A stretch of 64,000 nt of DNA from Campylobacter sp. VBCF_01 NA2 (GCF_027797205.1 NZ_CP115607.1:1178001-1242000); one strand, 5' to 3'; numbered from the stretch's first letter, positions 56,209-64,000 are shown. Program-made: numbers and translations. Notes: generated by a model not told the origin, from the sequence alone.

Positions 56209-56681
56209 AAAGGCTCATTTTTGCGCTGTTTGCGTTAGCTTTGGCAAATACTGCCCTGGCTCACTCGCTCAAAGTTTTCGCCAGCCAAGACGGGGAAAAT
56301 GTGCGCATAAAAAGCTTTTTTTACGGCAATTCGCCCTGCCAAAACTGCGATGTGAAAATCAGCCAAAACGGCGCAGTATTACTGGAATCAAAAACCGATA
56401 AAACTGGCGTTTTAAACCTAGATTTGGGCGCTGGGGAATACGAAATCGAAATTTACGGCGGCGCAGGTCATGCGAAAAAAATAAATTTTAAAGTGGAAAA
56501 TGCGGTGGAAAATTCGCAAAATTTGCAAAGCCAAAATTTAGATCAAAATTCTAGCGAAATTTTGCAAAATTCGCTTGAACCAAAAAATTCATCAAACCAA
56601 AATTTATTAAATTTTGCGCTTAGTTTGGCTATAATTCTCGCGATTTTTGGCGCACTCTACGCCATAAAAAAACGCAAATAA
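56205..56681 (+). CDS. nikL: NikL-like periplasmic membrane-anchored subunit
   Basis: The protein has 158 residues: a signal peptide cut after ALA, so that the mature protein starts HSLKVFASQDGE, with a terminal His as in NikL. A beta domain with SPCQNCDVKIS (two cysteines) follows. Next comes an Asn/Gln/Ser-rich linker (about 105-130), then a C-terminal membrane helix (about 133-152) and a basic tail. NikL is required with NikM for nickel uptake in known systems. The gene is coupled to nikM by a 4-bp overlap. Confidence 0.85.
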   Translation: MKRLIFALFALALANTALAHSLKVFASQDGENVRIKSFFYGNSPCQNCDVKISQNGAVLLESKTDKTGVLNLDLGAGEYEIEIYGGAGHAKKINFKVENAVENSQNLQSQNLDQNSSEILQNSLEPKNSSNQNLLNFALSLAIILAIFGALYAIKKRK

Positions 56682-56741
56682 GGATCAAAAATCAAAACTT
56701 TTAACCCCTGCCAAAACGCCGCAATTAGCCTACTTTGCTTT

Positions 56742-57356
56742 GTGATTTATAGCTTTTTTGTCGCACTTGGGGGCAAAATTTATCTTAGCTATTTTTTGCC
56801 AGTTTTGGCTCTTTTGGTGCTAAATTTCGCCGATTTTAAAGAGATTTTTAAAAAACTTGCGATTTTAAATATTTTTGTATTTTTTATGATACTAAGCGCG
56901 CTAATAGCGCAAAATTCGCACTTTGCACTGCTTGTGTTTTTTCGAGCAAATTTGATTATGCTTTTTGCAATTTTGATTTTTTGGAAGAGAGACGAGTATT
57001 TTTTGGCACGCGGGGTGCGAAATTTAGGGCTTGGGGATAAAATTTCATCTATTTTTTATTTTTGCGTGAAATTTATCGCGTTTTTGCGTGCGGAGTTAGA
57101 ACGCCAAAAAACCGTGCTTTTGGTGCGTGGATTTATGGCGAAAAGTTCGATTTTTAGCTACAAAACCTACGCAAACTGCGTCGCGCTACTGATTTTAGGG
57201 GCGTTAGGCAGGGCAGAAAATCTGCAAAATGCCCTGATTACGCGCGGATTTAGCGGGAAATTTTTCTTCGCCAAAGAGAAATTTGGCGCACTTGAAATCG
57301 GATTTTTATTTTTTGTATTAATTTGCCTTTTTGCAAGGCTTGGAGAGATGATTTGA
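56742..57356 (+). CDS. nikQ: ECF transporter transmembrane (T) component
   Basis: A CbiQ/NikQ-type protein, 204 residues from GTG 56742, with about five helices and the coupling motifs LRAELERQKTVLLVRGF and ALITRGFSGKFF. These match the two Ala-Arg-Gly type motifs that contact the ATPases. The GTG has no ribosome site. The frame is open upstream to 56682 and encodes KTFNPCQNAAISLLCF, a plausible missing N-terminus. An ATC at 56691 follows AAGGA (56680-56684) by six bases, so an unusual AUC start is possible. The GTG coordinate is the conservative choice. Confidence 0.88.
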   Translation: MIYSFFVALGGKIYLSYFLPVLALLVLNFADFKEIFKKLAILNIFVFFMILSALIAQNSHFALLVFFRANLIMLFAILIFWKRDEYFLARGVRNLGLGDKISSIFYFCVKFIAFLRAELERQKTVLLVRGFMAKSSIFSYKTYANCVALLILGALGRAENLQNALITRGFSGKFFFAKEKFGALEIGFLFFVLICLFARLGEMI

Positions 57357-58183
57357 GCTGTTCGGTAAAACTTAGAAATTTAAGCGCGAAAATGGGCGAG
57401 AGAGCCCTTTTTGCGGGGCTAAATTTAGATGTCGCGCACAAGGAAAAAATCGTAATCTTGGGCGAAAATGGTCGTGGTAAAACCACGCTTTTGGAGATTT
57501 TGTGCGGGTTAAGGGCACCTAGTAGCGGAGAGATCGAGATTTTTCACGAAAAAATTTCTAGCGTCAAAGAGTTTGCGAAATTTCGCCAAAATATCGGGTT
57601 TTTGTTTCAAAACTCCGACGAGCAATTCATCTGCGCCAATGTCTTTGACGATGTCGCATTTGGGCTTAGGGCGCGAAACGAAGCGATAAAAAAGGGGCAA
57701 AACGGGGGCACAAAAAAGGCTAAAATTTTAAAATTTTTCCGTAAAAATTCGGGCGAAAATTTAGAGCAAAATTCCAGCGAAAATTCCAGCGAAATTTTCA
57801 CCACGCCACACAATCACCACATAAAACCACGAAAAATTTTAAGCGAAGACGAGATAAAAATCCAAGTTGATGAGATTTTGCAACGCTTTGGAATCTCGCA
57901 TTTAAGGGACGCCGTGCCGTATCATCTAAGTGGTGGCGAGAAAAAACTCGTAGCACTTGCTGGGGTGATCGTGTGCGAGCCTGAGATAGTTTTGCTCGAT
58001 GAGCCCACGACTGGGCTTGATTTTGCTATGCAATCGCGCGTCGCAAAAATCCTCAAAAACCTCGATATTAGCGAGATTATCGTGAGCCATGATGAGAAAT
58101 TTATAGGTGCTGTGGCGGATAAAATTTACACATTGGGCGAAGAGGGATTATTTGGCATAAATGGCGAGCCTTGCGGGATTTGA
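57353..58183 (+). CDS. nikO: ECF transporter ATPase with a His-containing insertion
   Basis: The product is 276 residues from TTG 57353, which has GGAGA six bases upstream and overlaps the nikQ stop; a longer reading from 57323 lacks a site. Walker A is GENGRGKTTLLE, the Q loop is in FLFQNSDEQFICANVFDDVA, the signature is LSGGEKKLV, Walker B is IVLLDEPTTGLD and the switch His is in IIVSHDEKF. About 57 residues are inserted between the Q-loop region and the signature: Lys/Gly-rich, then Asn/Ser/Glu-rich, with PHNHH near residue 154. The last seven codons overlap the antisense tRNA gene at 58162. It energises nickel uptake. Confidence 0.92.
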   Translation: MSCSVKLRNLSAKMGERALFAGLNLDVAHKEKIVILGENGRGKTTLLEILCGLRAPSSGEIEIFHEKISSVKEFAKFRQNIGFLFQNSDEQFICANVFDDVAFGLRARNEAIKKGQNGGTKKAKILKFFRKNSGENLEQNSSENSSEIFTTPHNHHIKPRKILSEDEIKIQVDEILQRFGISHLRDAVPYHLSGGEKKLVALAGVIVCEPEIVLLDEPTTGLDFAMQSRVAKILKNLDISEIIVSHDEKFIGAVADKIYTLGEEGLFGINGEPCGI

Positions 58184-58238
58184 ACCACGCGTTTCTACAC
58201 TGAGAATGTAGCGTCCTGGGCCGCTAGACGAAAAGCTC
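58162..58238 (-). tRNA. tRNA-Glu(CTC)-like gene with an irregular T arm
   Basis: Read on the minus strand, GAGCTTT pairs with AAGGCTC to form the acceptor, followed by G and an encoded CCA. The D arm (GTCTAGCGGCCCAGGAC) is of the tRNA-Glu type. The anticodon arm is CTACA, TTCTCAG, TGTAG, giving anticodon CTC (Glu). The T arm reads GCGTGG, TTCAAAT, CCCGC and pairs only if one T (58187 on the plus strand) is bulged out. Its 3' end overlaps the end of nikO on the other strand by 22 bases. It may be functional or decaying. Confidence 0.72.
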
Positions 58239-58339
58239 AAAAAATATGAATTATACTATTTTTTTGCTAAATTTTGCTTTTACTCTAAATAAAATTAAAA
58301 ATTTCGGCAAATTTAAATGCGAAATTTGCCGAAATTTAG

Positions 58340-58801
58340 CTATTTGCTGTGTAGTTGCGTCTCTACAATCTCTTTTTTGCAAGTTTGTAAATCTACCCTA
58401 TAAAGAAACGCCGTGTAAATCGGCGCATAGGTATATCCATTGAAAACAGTGCCATTTTCTTTTAAGCCATATTTGAAACATAAAGTCTCTCCAACTTTTG
58501 CCACGATTGTTTCGCCCCACTCGGGGATACCAACATAAATTTTCGTTTGTATATTTGCAGGAATTTCGACTTTTGCATACGCCCCGTTGCTTATCGTGCC
58601 GATTTCTTTCGCACCATCTCCATTATCATAGTAAGCCGTAGTGCGCACCAACGCCCCCATGGCACTTGTTTGTCTATAAACATAAACTATGGCATTATTA
58701 TTTTGCGGTTCGACAAAATGCTCAAATTTCGCGCCTTTTGCACCACAACCACTCAAAAAAATCGCAAAAAGTATATAAAATATATAAATTGTTTTAGGCA
58801 T
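58340..58801 (-). CDS. DUF2846-like lipoprotein
   Basis: The lipoprotein has 153 residues from ATG 58801, which has AAAGGGG upstream; the longer reading to 58822 runs into the kdsA end. The signal ends in FAIFLSGC, so lipidation near Cys 19. The mature part fits DUF2846: NNAIVYVYRQTSAMGALVR, then EIGTISNGAYAKVEIP and GETLCFKYGL. DUF2846 proteins are small envelope lipoproteins of unknown role. It follows kdsA by 10 bp and is probably co-transcribed. Confidence 0.8.
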   Translation of the reverse strand: MPKTIYIFYILFAIFLSGCGAKGAKFEHFVEPQNNNAIVYVYRQTSAMGALVRTTAYYDNGDGAKEIGTISNGAYAKVEIPANIQTKIYVGIPEWGETIVAKVGETLCFKYGLKENGTVFNGYTYAPIYTAFLYRVDLQTCKKEIVETQLHSK

Positions 58802-58811
58802 TACAACCCCT

Positions 58812-59618
58812 TTAAATTTCAAAATTCAAAGCCCTTTTAATCGCCAAAATTTCATTTATATTTTTTTCTAATTCGTCTAAATTTAGCATATTTGGCCCAT
58901 CGCACAAGGCTTCGCATGGATTTAGGTGTGTTTCGTAGAAAAATCCATCGACCCCCACGCTAGCAGCTGCGCGCGCTAGATATGGCACAAATCTCGCGTC
59001 TCCGCCACTTGTCGCACCGTTTGCGCTTGGCATTTGCACGCTGTGTGTCGCGTCGAAAATCACAGGCGCGAACTCACGCATTATCGGGAAACTTCGCATA
59101 TCTACGACCAAATTTCCGTATCCAAAGGTGCTTCCCCTCTCGCACAGCCACACGCCGTTTTCTTTGGCAGCCTCGTAACCTGCGCTTTTTACGCCACGCG
59201 TTTCAAGGACTTTTTTCACGCTGTGATTCATCGCCTGCGGTGCGAGAAATTGCCCTTTTTTGATATTTACTACCGCTTTTGTTTTAGCAGCGGCTACGAG
59301 CAAATCAGTCTGTCGGCACAAAAACGCCGGGATTTGCAACGCATCAGCGACCTCCGCCACAGGCGCAGCTTGATTGCTTTCGTGAATGTCGGTTAGGATT
59401 TTAAATCCAAATTTTTCCTTCACTTCGGCTAGTATTTCGCAGCCCTTTTTAAGCCCTGGACCACGGAAGCTTGCGATACTCGTGCGGTTTGCCTTATCAA
59501 AACTGCTTTTAAAATAAAAATCGATCCCGTCCATTTCGTGAAATTTGCGAAGCTTCTCAGCCACCGCGAAAATTAGCTCTTTGCTTTCGATGACGCAAGG
59601 TCCTGCGATTAAAATCAT
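58812..59618 (-). CDS. kdsA: 3-deoxy-8-phosphooctulonate (KDO-8-P) synthase
   Basis: The 268-residue enzyme condenses phosphoenolpyruvate with arabinose 5-phosphate to make KDO-8-P for the lipooligosaccharide core. The landmarks are [12 protein letters not shown] at the N-terminus, [12 protein letters not shown] with the PEP-binding Lys and Arg, [32 protein letters not shown] and a terminal [11 protein letters not shown]. The start has AAAGGATAG. It belongs with the following lipoprotein in one minus-strand unit. Confidence 0.97.
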   Translation of the reverse strand: MILIAGPCVIESKELIFAVAEKLRKFHEMDGIDFYFKSSFDKANRTSIASFRGPGLKKGCEILAEVKEKFGFKILTDIHESNQAAPVAEVADALQIPAFLCRQTDLLVAAAKTKAVVNIKKGQFLAPQAMNHSVKKVLETRGVKSAGYEAAKENGVWLCERGSTFGYGNLVVDMRSFPIMREFAPVIFDATHSVQMPSANGATSGGDARFVPYLARAAASVGVDGFFYETHLNPCEALCDGPNMLNLDELEKNINEILAIKRALNFEI

Positions 59619-59675
59619 TTTCTATCCTTTGTTTAAATTTCGGCTATTTTAACCAAATTTAATTAATAATTAATC

Positions 59676-60263
59676 TTAATACGGCTTGCCAAACATCTTC
59701 TCGTAATGCTCGTAAAATCGCTTGTAGTAGGGGTTGGAGTAGCGTTTGCGCATGCCGTAATTATAGCACTCGATTGTGTCTTTTATATTTTTGTTTTTGG
59801 CGTTCCAGCATTTGCGCAGGATTTTGGCGCATTTTGTGAGATTATAAACGGGGTTGAAGATATAATCAATCTCGCTTTTGTCGAAATTTACGGCGTTTAG
59901 CTGCCCAAGTCCCACATCGATAGGAAAGCCGTCTTCGTAGAGTTCTTTTGCGATTTGGATTGCGTAGGCTTCGTTTATGGGGTGGATCGCCACGACCCAT
60001 TTGGAGCGATTCAGGCTGTAATTGCTAGTGCGAATTCGCGCATTTGGACTGCTTAGGGTGGCGAAATAATCGGCGTTTGCTTTGTTTGTGAGAAATGAAA
60101 TCGCAAAGGGGTTAAAATCGCTTTCGATTTTTACGATTGTGTATAAAATTTCGGGTTTGACACCCTCATTTGTGGCGACATACGCGATGGAATTTGTAAT
60201 ATCTGCGTGCGAATACCCAAACAATCGTAATGAAAAAAATAAAATCAGTATAAAATTTCTCAT
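59676..60263 (-). CDS. Lytic transglycosylase-like protein
   Basis: A 195-residue secreted protein with a signal peptide (about 1-20). The SLT-type catalytic Glu lies in YTIVKIESDFNPFAIS near residue 47. The second motif is DVGLGQLNAVNF, a variant of the usual GLMQ, and NPVYNLTKCAKIL and ECYNYGMRKRYS follow, as in VirB1-type enzymes. These cut peptidoglycan to let secretion, conjugation or flagellar structures through. No type IV secretion genes are in the window, so the partner is unknown. Cys pairs (KCAKILRKCW) may form a disulfide. Confidence 0.85.
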   Translation of the reverse strand: MRNFILILFFSLRLFGYSHADITNSIAYVATNEGVKPEILYTIVKIESDFNPFAISFLTNKANADYFATLSSPNARIRTSNYSLNRSKWVVAIHPINEAYAIQIAKELYEDGFPIDVGLGQLNAVNFDKSEIDYIFNPVYNLTKCAKILRKCWNAKNKNIKDTIECYNYGMRKRYSNPYYKRFYEHYEKMFGKPY

Positions 60264-60354
60264 AACTCTTTCTTATTAAATTTAGCTTTGCGTGAGTATA
60301 GCAAAAAATTCGATTTTTTTCTCCAATTTAAGCGAAATTTAATATCAATCGATA

Positions 60355-60360
60355 TATAAT
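60355..60360 (+). promoter_or_regulatory. Predicted -10 box of the tRNA cluster
   Basis: TATAAT lies 21 bases before the tRNA-Val gene, in a strongly AT-rich stretch. Confidence 0.6.
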
Positions 60361-60381
60361 CACACTTCATTTTTAATAAAT

Positions 60382-60457
60382 GGTCGCTTAGCTCAGTTGG
60401 TAGAGCGCCACCCTTACAAGGTGGATGTCATAAGTTCGAGTCTTATAGCGACCACCA
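60382..60457 (+). tRNA. tRNA-Val(TAC)
   Basis: The acceptor GGTCGCT pairs with AGCGACC, followed by A and an encoded CCA. The anticodon loop CTTACAA gives TAC. D and T arms (GCTCAGTTGGTAGAGC, TTCGAGT) are normal. Confidence 0.97.
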
Positions 60458-60462
60458 CTTGT

Positions 60463-60539
60463 GCGATGGTAGTTCAGCTGGTTAGAATGCCGCCCTGTCA
60501 CGGCGGAGGTCGTGGGTTCGAGCCCCATCCATCGCGCCA
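60463..60539 (+). tRNA. tRNA-Asp(GTC)
   Basis: The acceptor GCGATGG pairs with CCATCGC, followed by G and an encoded CCA. The anticodon loop CTGTCAC inside the CCGCC/GGCGG stem gives GTC. It lies five bases after tRNA-Val. Confidence 0.96.
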
Positions 60540-60556
60540 CTTACTTTACAATCCGT

Positions 60557-60632
60557 GTCTTGCTAGCTCAGTCGGTAGAGCATCTCACTTTTAATGAGGG
60601 GGCCGTTGGTTCGAATCCAACGCAGGACACCA
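60557..60632 (+). tRNA. tRNA-Lys(TTT)
   Basis: The acceptor GTCTTGC pairs with GCAGGAC, followed by A and an encoded CCA. The anticodon loop CTTTTAA gives TTT. It is the last member of the Val-Asp-Lys cluster, followed by a T run. Confidence 0.95.
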
Positions 60633-60739
60633 CTTTTTTATCCACATAATTTTTAATCCTTAAAGTGTTTGGCTTAAAACCTATATAAATTTTATTTTTC
60701 TTTTGATATAATCGCCAGATTTCAATTTTTGGGTATTTT

Positions 60740-61666
60740 ATGAAAAATTTCTTTTTGCTAATTTTCTTTTTTTCGTTTGCAAACTCGCAAGAGCTACTAA
60801 ATGGCTACATAGAGGCTGAATTTACCTATATTTCACCGTATAATTCTGGGATTTTAGATGAAATTTATGTGCAAAAAGGGCAAGAAATTTCTCCCGCAGA
60901 TAAACTTTTTTGCGTAGATAAGGCTCTTGGTGAAGCGAATTTAAAAATCGCCCAAAACGAGCTAATCAAGGCAAAATCAAACTACGAAAATTTAATCAAA
61001 GGCAAAAGACAAAGCGAAATCTCTGCCCTAAATGCCCAGTTAAATTCCGCTAAAATCGCACTCGAAAACGCACAAAAAGAGTTTTTTAGAGCGCAAAAAC
61101 TTTTCAAATCAAACACCATAAGCAAATCCGAATTCGACCAAAAATCTGCGAATTTCGACACGGTAAAAGCCAAAGTCGCGGAATTCGAGGCAGTGTTACA
61201 AACAGCTAACCTTGGCGCAAGAGACGATGAAATCGAAATCGCAAAAACAAACATCGCCATTGCTGAGCAAAATTTAGAAAAAACAAAATTAATCTTTGCC
61301 AAAAACACAGCCGTCTCGCAACACAGCGGTCAAATTTACGATATTTATTTCAAAAAAGGCGAATTTGTCGGCGCAAATAGCCCGGTTTTATCGATTTTAG
61401 AACCGCAAAATATCAAAGTCAGATTTTTTGTGCCACAAAAAATCCTTGCGAAGCTCAAAATCGGCGATGAAATCGGAGTTTTGTGCGACGGCTGCGAGGG
61501 CGAAAAACCAGCTGTGATCTCGTATATCTCGCCAAGCGCCGAATTTACTCCGCCCGTGATTTACAGCGTCGCAAGCAGAGAAAAAATGGTCTTTATGCTC
61601 GAAGCCACCTTTGCGCCAAACACCGAATTAAAGCCGGGTTTGGGCGTTAGCGTGAGAATAAAATGA
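60740..61666 (+). CDS. HlyD-like periplasmic adaptor of an ABC efflux system
   Basis: The adaptor has 308 residues with a signal peptide (about 1-15). The biotinyl-lipoyl-like part starts ISPYNSGILDEIYVQKGQEI. A long coiled-coil hairpin (about 75-195, Lys/Ala/Glu/Asn-rich) follows, then a return strand segment, HSGQIYDIYFKKGEFVGANS, and a beta barrel. This is the YbhG type that pairs with YbhF ATPase and YbhS/R permeases. It overlaps the ATPase start by 4 bp, and would bridge the inner-membrane pump to an outer-membrane channel. The broken ATPase next door puts the function of the whole system in doubt. Confidence 0.9.
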   Translation: MKNFFLLIFFFSFANSQELLNGYIEAEFTYISPYNSGILDEIYVQKGQEISPADKLFCVDKALGEANLKIAQNELIKAKSNYENLIKGKRQSEISALNAQLNSAKIALENAQKEFFRAQKLFKSNTISKSEFDQKSANFDTVKAKVAEFEAVLQTANLGARDDEIEIAKTNIAIAEQNLEKTKLIFAKNTAVSQHSGQIYDIYFKKGEFVGANSPVLSILEPQNIKVRFFVPQKILAKLKIGDEIGVLCDGCEGEKPAVISYISPSAEFTPPVIYSVASREKMVFMLEATFAPNTELKPGLGVSVRIK

Positions 61667-62578
61667 GCGAATTTGCAATCGATGTTAGCGAGCTAAGAAA
61701 AAGTTTCGGCGGCAAAGAGGTCATAAAAAATATCTCGCTTCAAGTCCCGCGTGGCAAAATTTACGGATTTTTAGGCCCCAACGGCAGCGGCAAAACCACG
61801 ACAATCAGGCTAATTTGCGGACTTTTGACCCCAGATAGCGCAAAAGGTCAGGTTTTAGGATACGATGTTTTGACCCAAAGCGATAAAATCCGCGAAAAAG
61901 TCGGCTATATGACCCAAAAATTCAGCTTTTGGGAAGATTTGACGATAAGGGAAAATTTAGAATTCGTAGCCCAAATTTATCAAATTCCAAATTCGAAAAC
62001 AATCATCGACGAAACACTCGCAAACTTAGGCCTTATGGATAGACAAAATCAGCTAAGCAGGGGACTTTCTGGTGGTTGGAAACAAAGACTTGCGCTTAGT
62101 GCTTTGCATACTGCACAAGCCTGAAATTTTGCTGCTTGATGAGCCCACGGCAGGCGTCGATCCAAAGGCTAGGCGCGAGTTTTGGGACGAGCTTGGCAGG
62201 CTCAAGGACGAGGGAATTACCACGCTTGTGAGCACGCACTATATGGACGAGGCTGAGCGTTGCGATGAGTTGGTCTATATCGCAAATGGCAAAATCGTCG
62301 TCAAAGGCACTCCAAAAAGCGTCGCTAGGCAAACTGGGCTTTTTTCGTTTATACTTGGCGGAATAAATTTGGCAAATTTGGCGCAAATTTTGCAAAACAT
62401 GGACGAAATCACCACAACAGCGATGTTTGGAGAGAGTTTGCGAATTTGTGGCGAAGATGAGCAAAGGCTAGAAAAAATCCTGCAAACCTATAAATTTAAG
62501 CACGAACTTTCGTGGCAAAAAAGCGAGGTTTTGCTAGAAGATGCCTTCGTGTATTACCTAAAAAAGGCGCTTAAATGA
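61663..62578 (+). pseudogene. ABC efflux ATPase broken by a one-base frameshift
   Basis: The first frame (61663-62124) has Walker A GPNGSGKTTT, the Q loop in GYMTQKFSFWE and the signature LSGGWKQRLALSA, then runs into a stop. The second frame (from about 62105 to 62578) continues with CILHKPEILLLDEPTAGVDP (Walker B) and STHYMDEAERCDEL (switch His). Removing one T from TTT at 62103-62105 joins them into one frame of about 304 residues, the normal size of a YbhF-type ATPase. Neither half could hydrolyse ATP alone. The ATG start overlaps the adaptor stop and the end overlaps the permease start by 4 bp. Possible causes are a true mutation, a sequencing error, or rare recoding. Confidence 0.88.
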
Positions 62579-63699
62579 GGCTAGCGCGCATAAAAGCCCT
62601 CGTCAAAAAAGAGCTAATCCAGCTAAGGCGCGATAAAACCACATTTGGCATGGTCGTGGCGATCCCGATAATTTGGCTTTTGATGTTTGGTTACGCCATA
62701 AATATGGACCCCAAAAACCTGCCCATGGCGCTTAATTGCAGGGACAATTCGCCGCTTAGCAGAAGCATTGTAAGTGGGCTTGAAAATTCTGGCTATTTTA
62801 GGATAGTCGCCGAAATCTCAGATGACAAAACCGGCGAAAAGCTCCTAAAACAGGGAAAAGTTTTGTTCGTGCTAAATATAGGCGAAAATTTTACCAAGGG
62901 TATAATCCGCGCTGAAAATCCTAAAATTTTGCTTCAAGCAGACGCTAGCGATCCAGTGGCTGTATCGTCGGCTATAAGCGCGATTTCTGGGGTCAGCCAA
63001 AGCGTGATAAATAAAGAATTTAAAGGAAATCTGGCTCATCTGCGCACCAAAAATCCGCCATTTGAAATTCTGCTTCACCGAAATTTCAACCCAGAGGGAT
63101 TTACGAGATACAACATAATCCCTGGGCTAATCGGCATGGTTTTGATTTTTACCGGCGTTATGATGACGGCACTATCGCTGACAAGGGAGCGCGAGCTAGG
63201 CACGATGGAAAATCTGCTCTCCATGCCAGTAACCCCGCTCGAAGTGATGATTGGCAAAATCACGCCGTTTGTTTTCATCGGCATTGTGCAAACCTCTCTC
63301 ATAATCATAATGGCGAAATTTCTCTTTGAAGTGCCTATTTTAGGCTCTTTGGCACTGCTTTTTTTCTGTTCGTTTATTTTCATTGTTTGCAATTTGGCAT
63401 TAGGATTTTTGATATCGACAATCGCCAAAAACCAGACCCAAGCCCTGCAAATGTCGGTTTTCGTAATGCTTCCATCAATGCTATTAAGCGGGTTTATGTT
63501 CCCATTTTTAGGCATGCCAAGCTGGGCGCAGTTTTTGGGACAGTGTTTCCCGCTGACATATTTTTTGCGAATTTGTCGCGCGATAATGCTAAAAAACGCG
63601 CAATTTGTCGATGTTTTGCCAAACCTTGCCCCACTTTGCCTAATCGTGCTTGTAATCACCGCCCTGACGCTAAAAGCCTACAAAAACACATTGGACTGA
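62575..63699 (+). CDS. ABC-2 type efflux permease (YbhS/YbhR-like)
   Basis: A 374-residue ABC-2 permease. One helix lies at about 25-45 (FGMVVAIPIIWLLMFGYAIN), followed by a periplasmic domain to about residue 175. Five helices then follow (near 180-205, 225-250, 258-283, 290-312 and 350-368). The family motif LTRERELGTMENLLSMPVTP lies in the first cytoplasmic loop and is intact. Its start overlaps the frameshifted ATPase gene by 4 bp. Only one permease gene is present, so it would form a homodimer. Confidence 0.92.
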   Translation: MRLARIKALVKKELIQLRRDKTTFGMVVAIPIIWLLMFGYAINMDPKNLPMALNCRDNSPLSRSIVSGLENSGYFRIVAEISDDKTGEKLLKQGKVLFVLNIGENFTKGIIRAENPKILLQADASDPVAVSSAISAISGVSQSVINKEFKGNLAHLRTKNPPFEILLHRNFNPEGFTRYNIIPGLIGMVLIFTGVMMTALSLTRERELGTMENLLSMPVTPLEVMIGKITPFVFIGIVQTSLIIIMAKFLFEVPILGSLALLFFCSFIFIVCNLALGFLISTIAKNQTQALQMSVFVMLPSMLLSGFMFPFLGMPSWAQFLGQCFPLTYFLRICRAIMLKNAQFVDVLPNLAPLCLIVLVITALTLKAYKNTLD

Positions 63700-63767
63700 G
63701 AAATTTAAGCATTTTTTGATAAAATATATCGTTATTGAAATTTATAAATCCCGTAAAAAGGATATTT

Positions 63768-64000
63768 ATGCAAAATAAAATCGCAAATACGCTATTTATT
63801 CCATTAATCGCAAGAATTCATGCAAGTAAAAATTTCAAGCAGTATTTTTACGATGAGACGGCGATGAAATTTGAAGATAAAATCCCGCAAAAATTCCTAA
63901 AAATTTCGTCCGAATACGAGTCTTTGGCTTCTGCGGCAAGATACTATGAAACCGACATTATGATAAAGGATTTCATTGCCACGCATGGCGTTTGCAATGT
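63768..64000 (+). CDS. Class I SAM-dependent methyltransferase, N-terminal part
   Basis: The first 77 codons are seen, starting at ATG 63768 after AAAAGGA. The segment NKIANTLFIPLIARIHASKN, a YFYDETAMKFED stretch and ARYYETDIMIKDFIATHG match the N-terminus of the leucine-carboxyl-methyltransferase-like group, often annotated as an O-methyltransferase. The glycine-rich SAM loop would start just past the window edge. The substrate is unknown. Confidence 0.75.
   Translation, partial: MQNKIANTLFIPLIARIHASKNFKQYFYDETAMKFEDKIPQKFLKISSEYESLASAARYYETDIMIKDFIATHGVCN

Noticed and set aside
60397-60594. A 65-aa frame across the tRNA cluster
   Set aside because: It reads through three tRNA genes and is not a protein.
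62072-62578. A separate half-size ATPase gene
   Set aside because: It has no Walker A motif, starts inside the first half in another frame and continues the same protein; it is the second half of a frameshifted gene.

Overview
The window comes from a Campylobacter-type genome (Campylobacterota). The evidence is low-GC DNA saturated with AAATTT-like words, frequent overlapping gene junctions (ATGA), and several gene neighbourhoods known from C. jejuni: ftr1-p19-DUF2318-FtsX permeases-ABC ATPase-thioredoxin, hemE with a radical SAM gene, gyrA-comF-lipoprotein, and petABC. The species cannot be told from the window. The two giant surface-protein genes and the dispersed inverted-repeat elements suggest a host-associated species other than C. 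jejuni.

Layout. 1-7338 (minus) is the N-terminal 2446 codons of a giant trimeric autotransporter adhesin whose C-terminus lies outside the window; it carries perfect 786-bp tandem repeats. 7339-8663 is an accessory stretch with two MITE-like inverted-repeat elements flanking a small GIY-YIG gene, plus an AT-rich degenerate repeat tract. 8664-14712 (minus) holds an Aer/CetB-like PAS protein, a YigZ-family protein, then a run of two TPM-domain proteins, LemA, alanine racemase, a small unknown protein and a phosphohexomutase. 14786-21442 (plus) holds a CreA-family protein, the fused cytochrome c maturation factor CcsBA and the cytochrome bc1 operon petABC. CcsBA would attach haem to the c-type cytochrome PetC. 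21686-29588 (plus) is the FTR1/P19 iron-uptake locus, split by a 486-bp spacer with a terminator, a possible G-quadruplex/hairpin and repeat arms. 29664-45980 is mostly housekeeping: TPR protein, BaiN-like flavoprotein, MBL hydrolase, radical SAM, hemE, asd, gyrA, comF, lipoprotein, dnaX, prs, an amino-acid binding protein and lepA. 46080-52649 (minus) encodes a 2189-residue, cysteine-rich secreted protein that I cannot assign to a characterised system; it is the most novel-looking gene here. 53299-58183 holds serS and then a complete nickel (or cobalt) ECF transporter of the NikKMLQO type. 58162-60632 holds an unusual tRNA-Glu(CTC)-like gene antisense to the end of nikO, a lipoprotein, kdsA, a lytic transglycosylase and a tRNA-Val/Asp/Lys cluster. 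60740-63699 is an efflux operon (HlyD-like adaptor, ABC ATPase, permease) whose ATPase is broken by a one-base frameshift. 63768 onward starts a methyltransferase gene cut by the window edge.

How the genes fit together. The window combines respiratory-chain assembly (CcsBA, PetABC), metal acquisition (iron through FTR1/P19, nickel through NikKMLQO) and two very large surface or secreted proteins. Dispersed ~150-165-bp inverted-repeat elements sit in most of the longer intergenic gaps. No CRISPR array, prophage, integrase or complete insertion sequence was seen.
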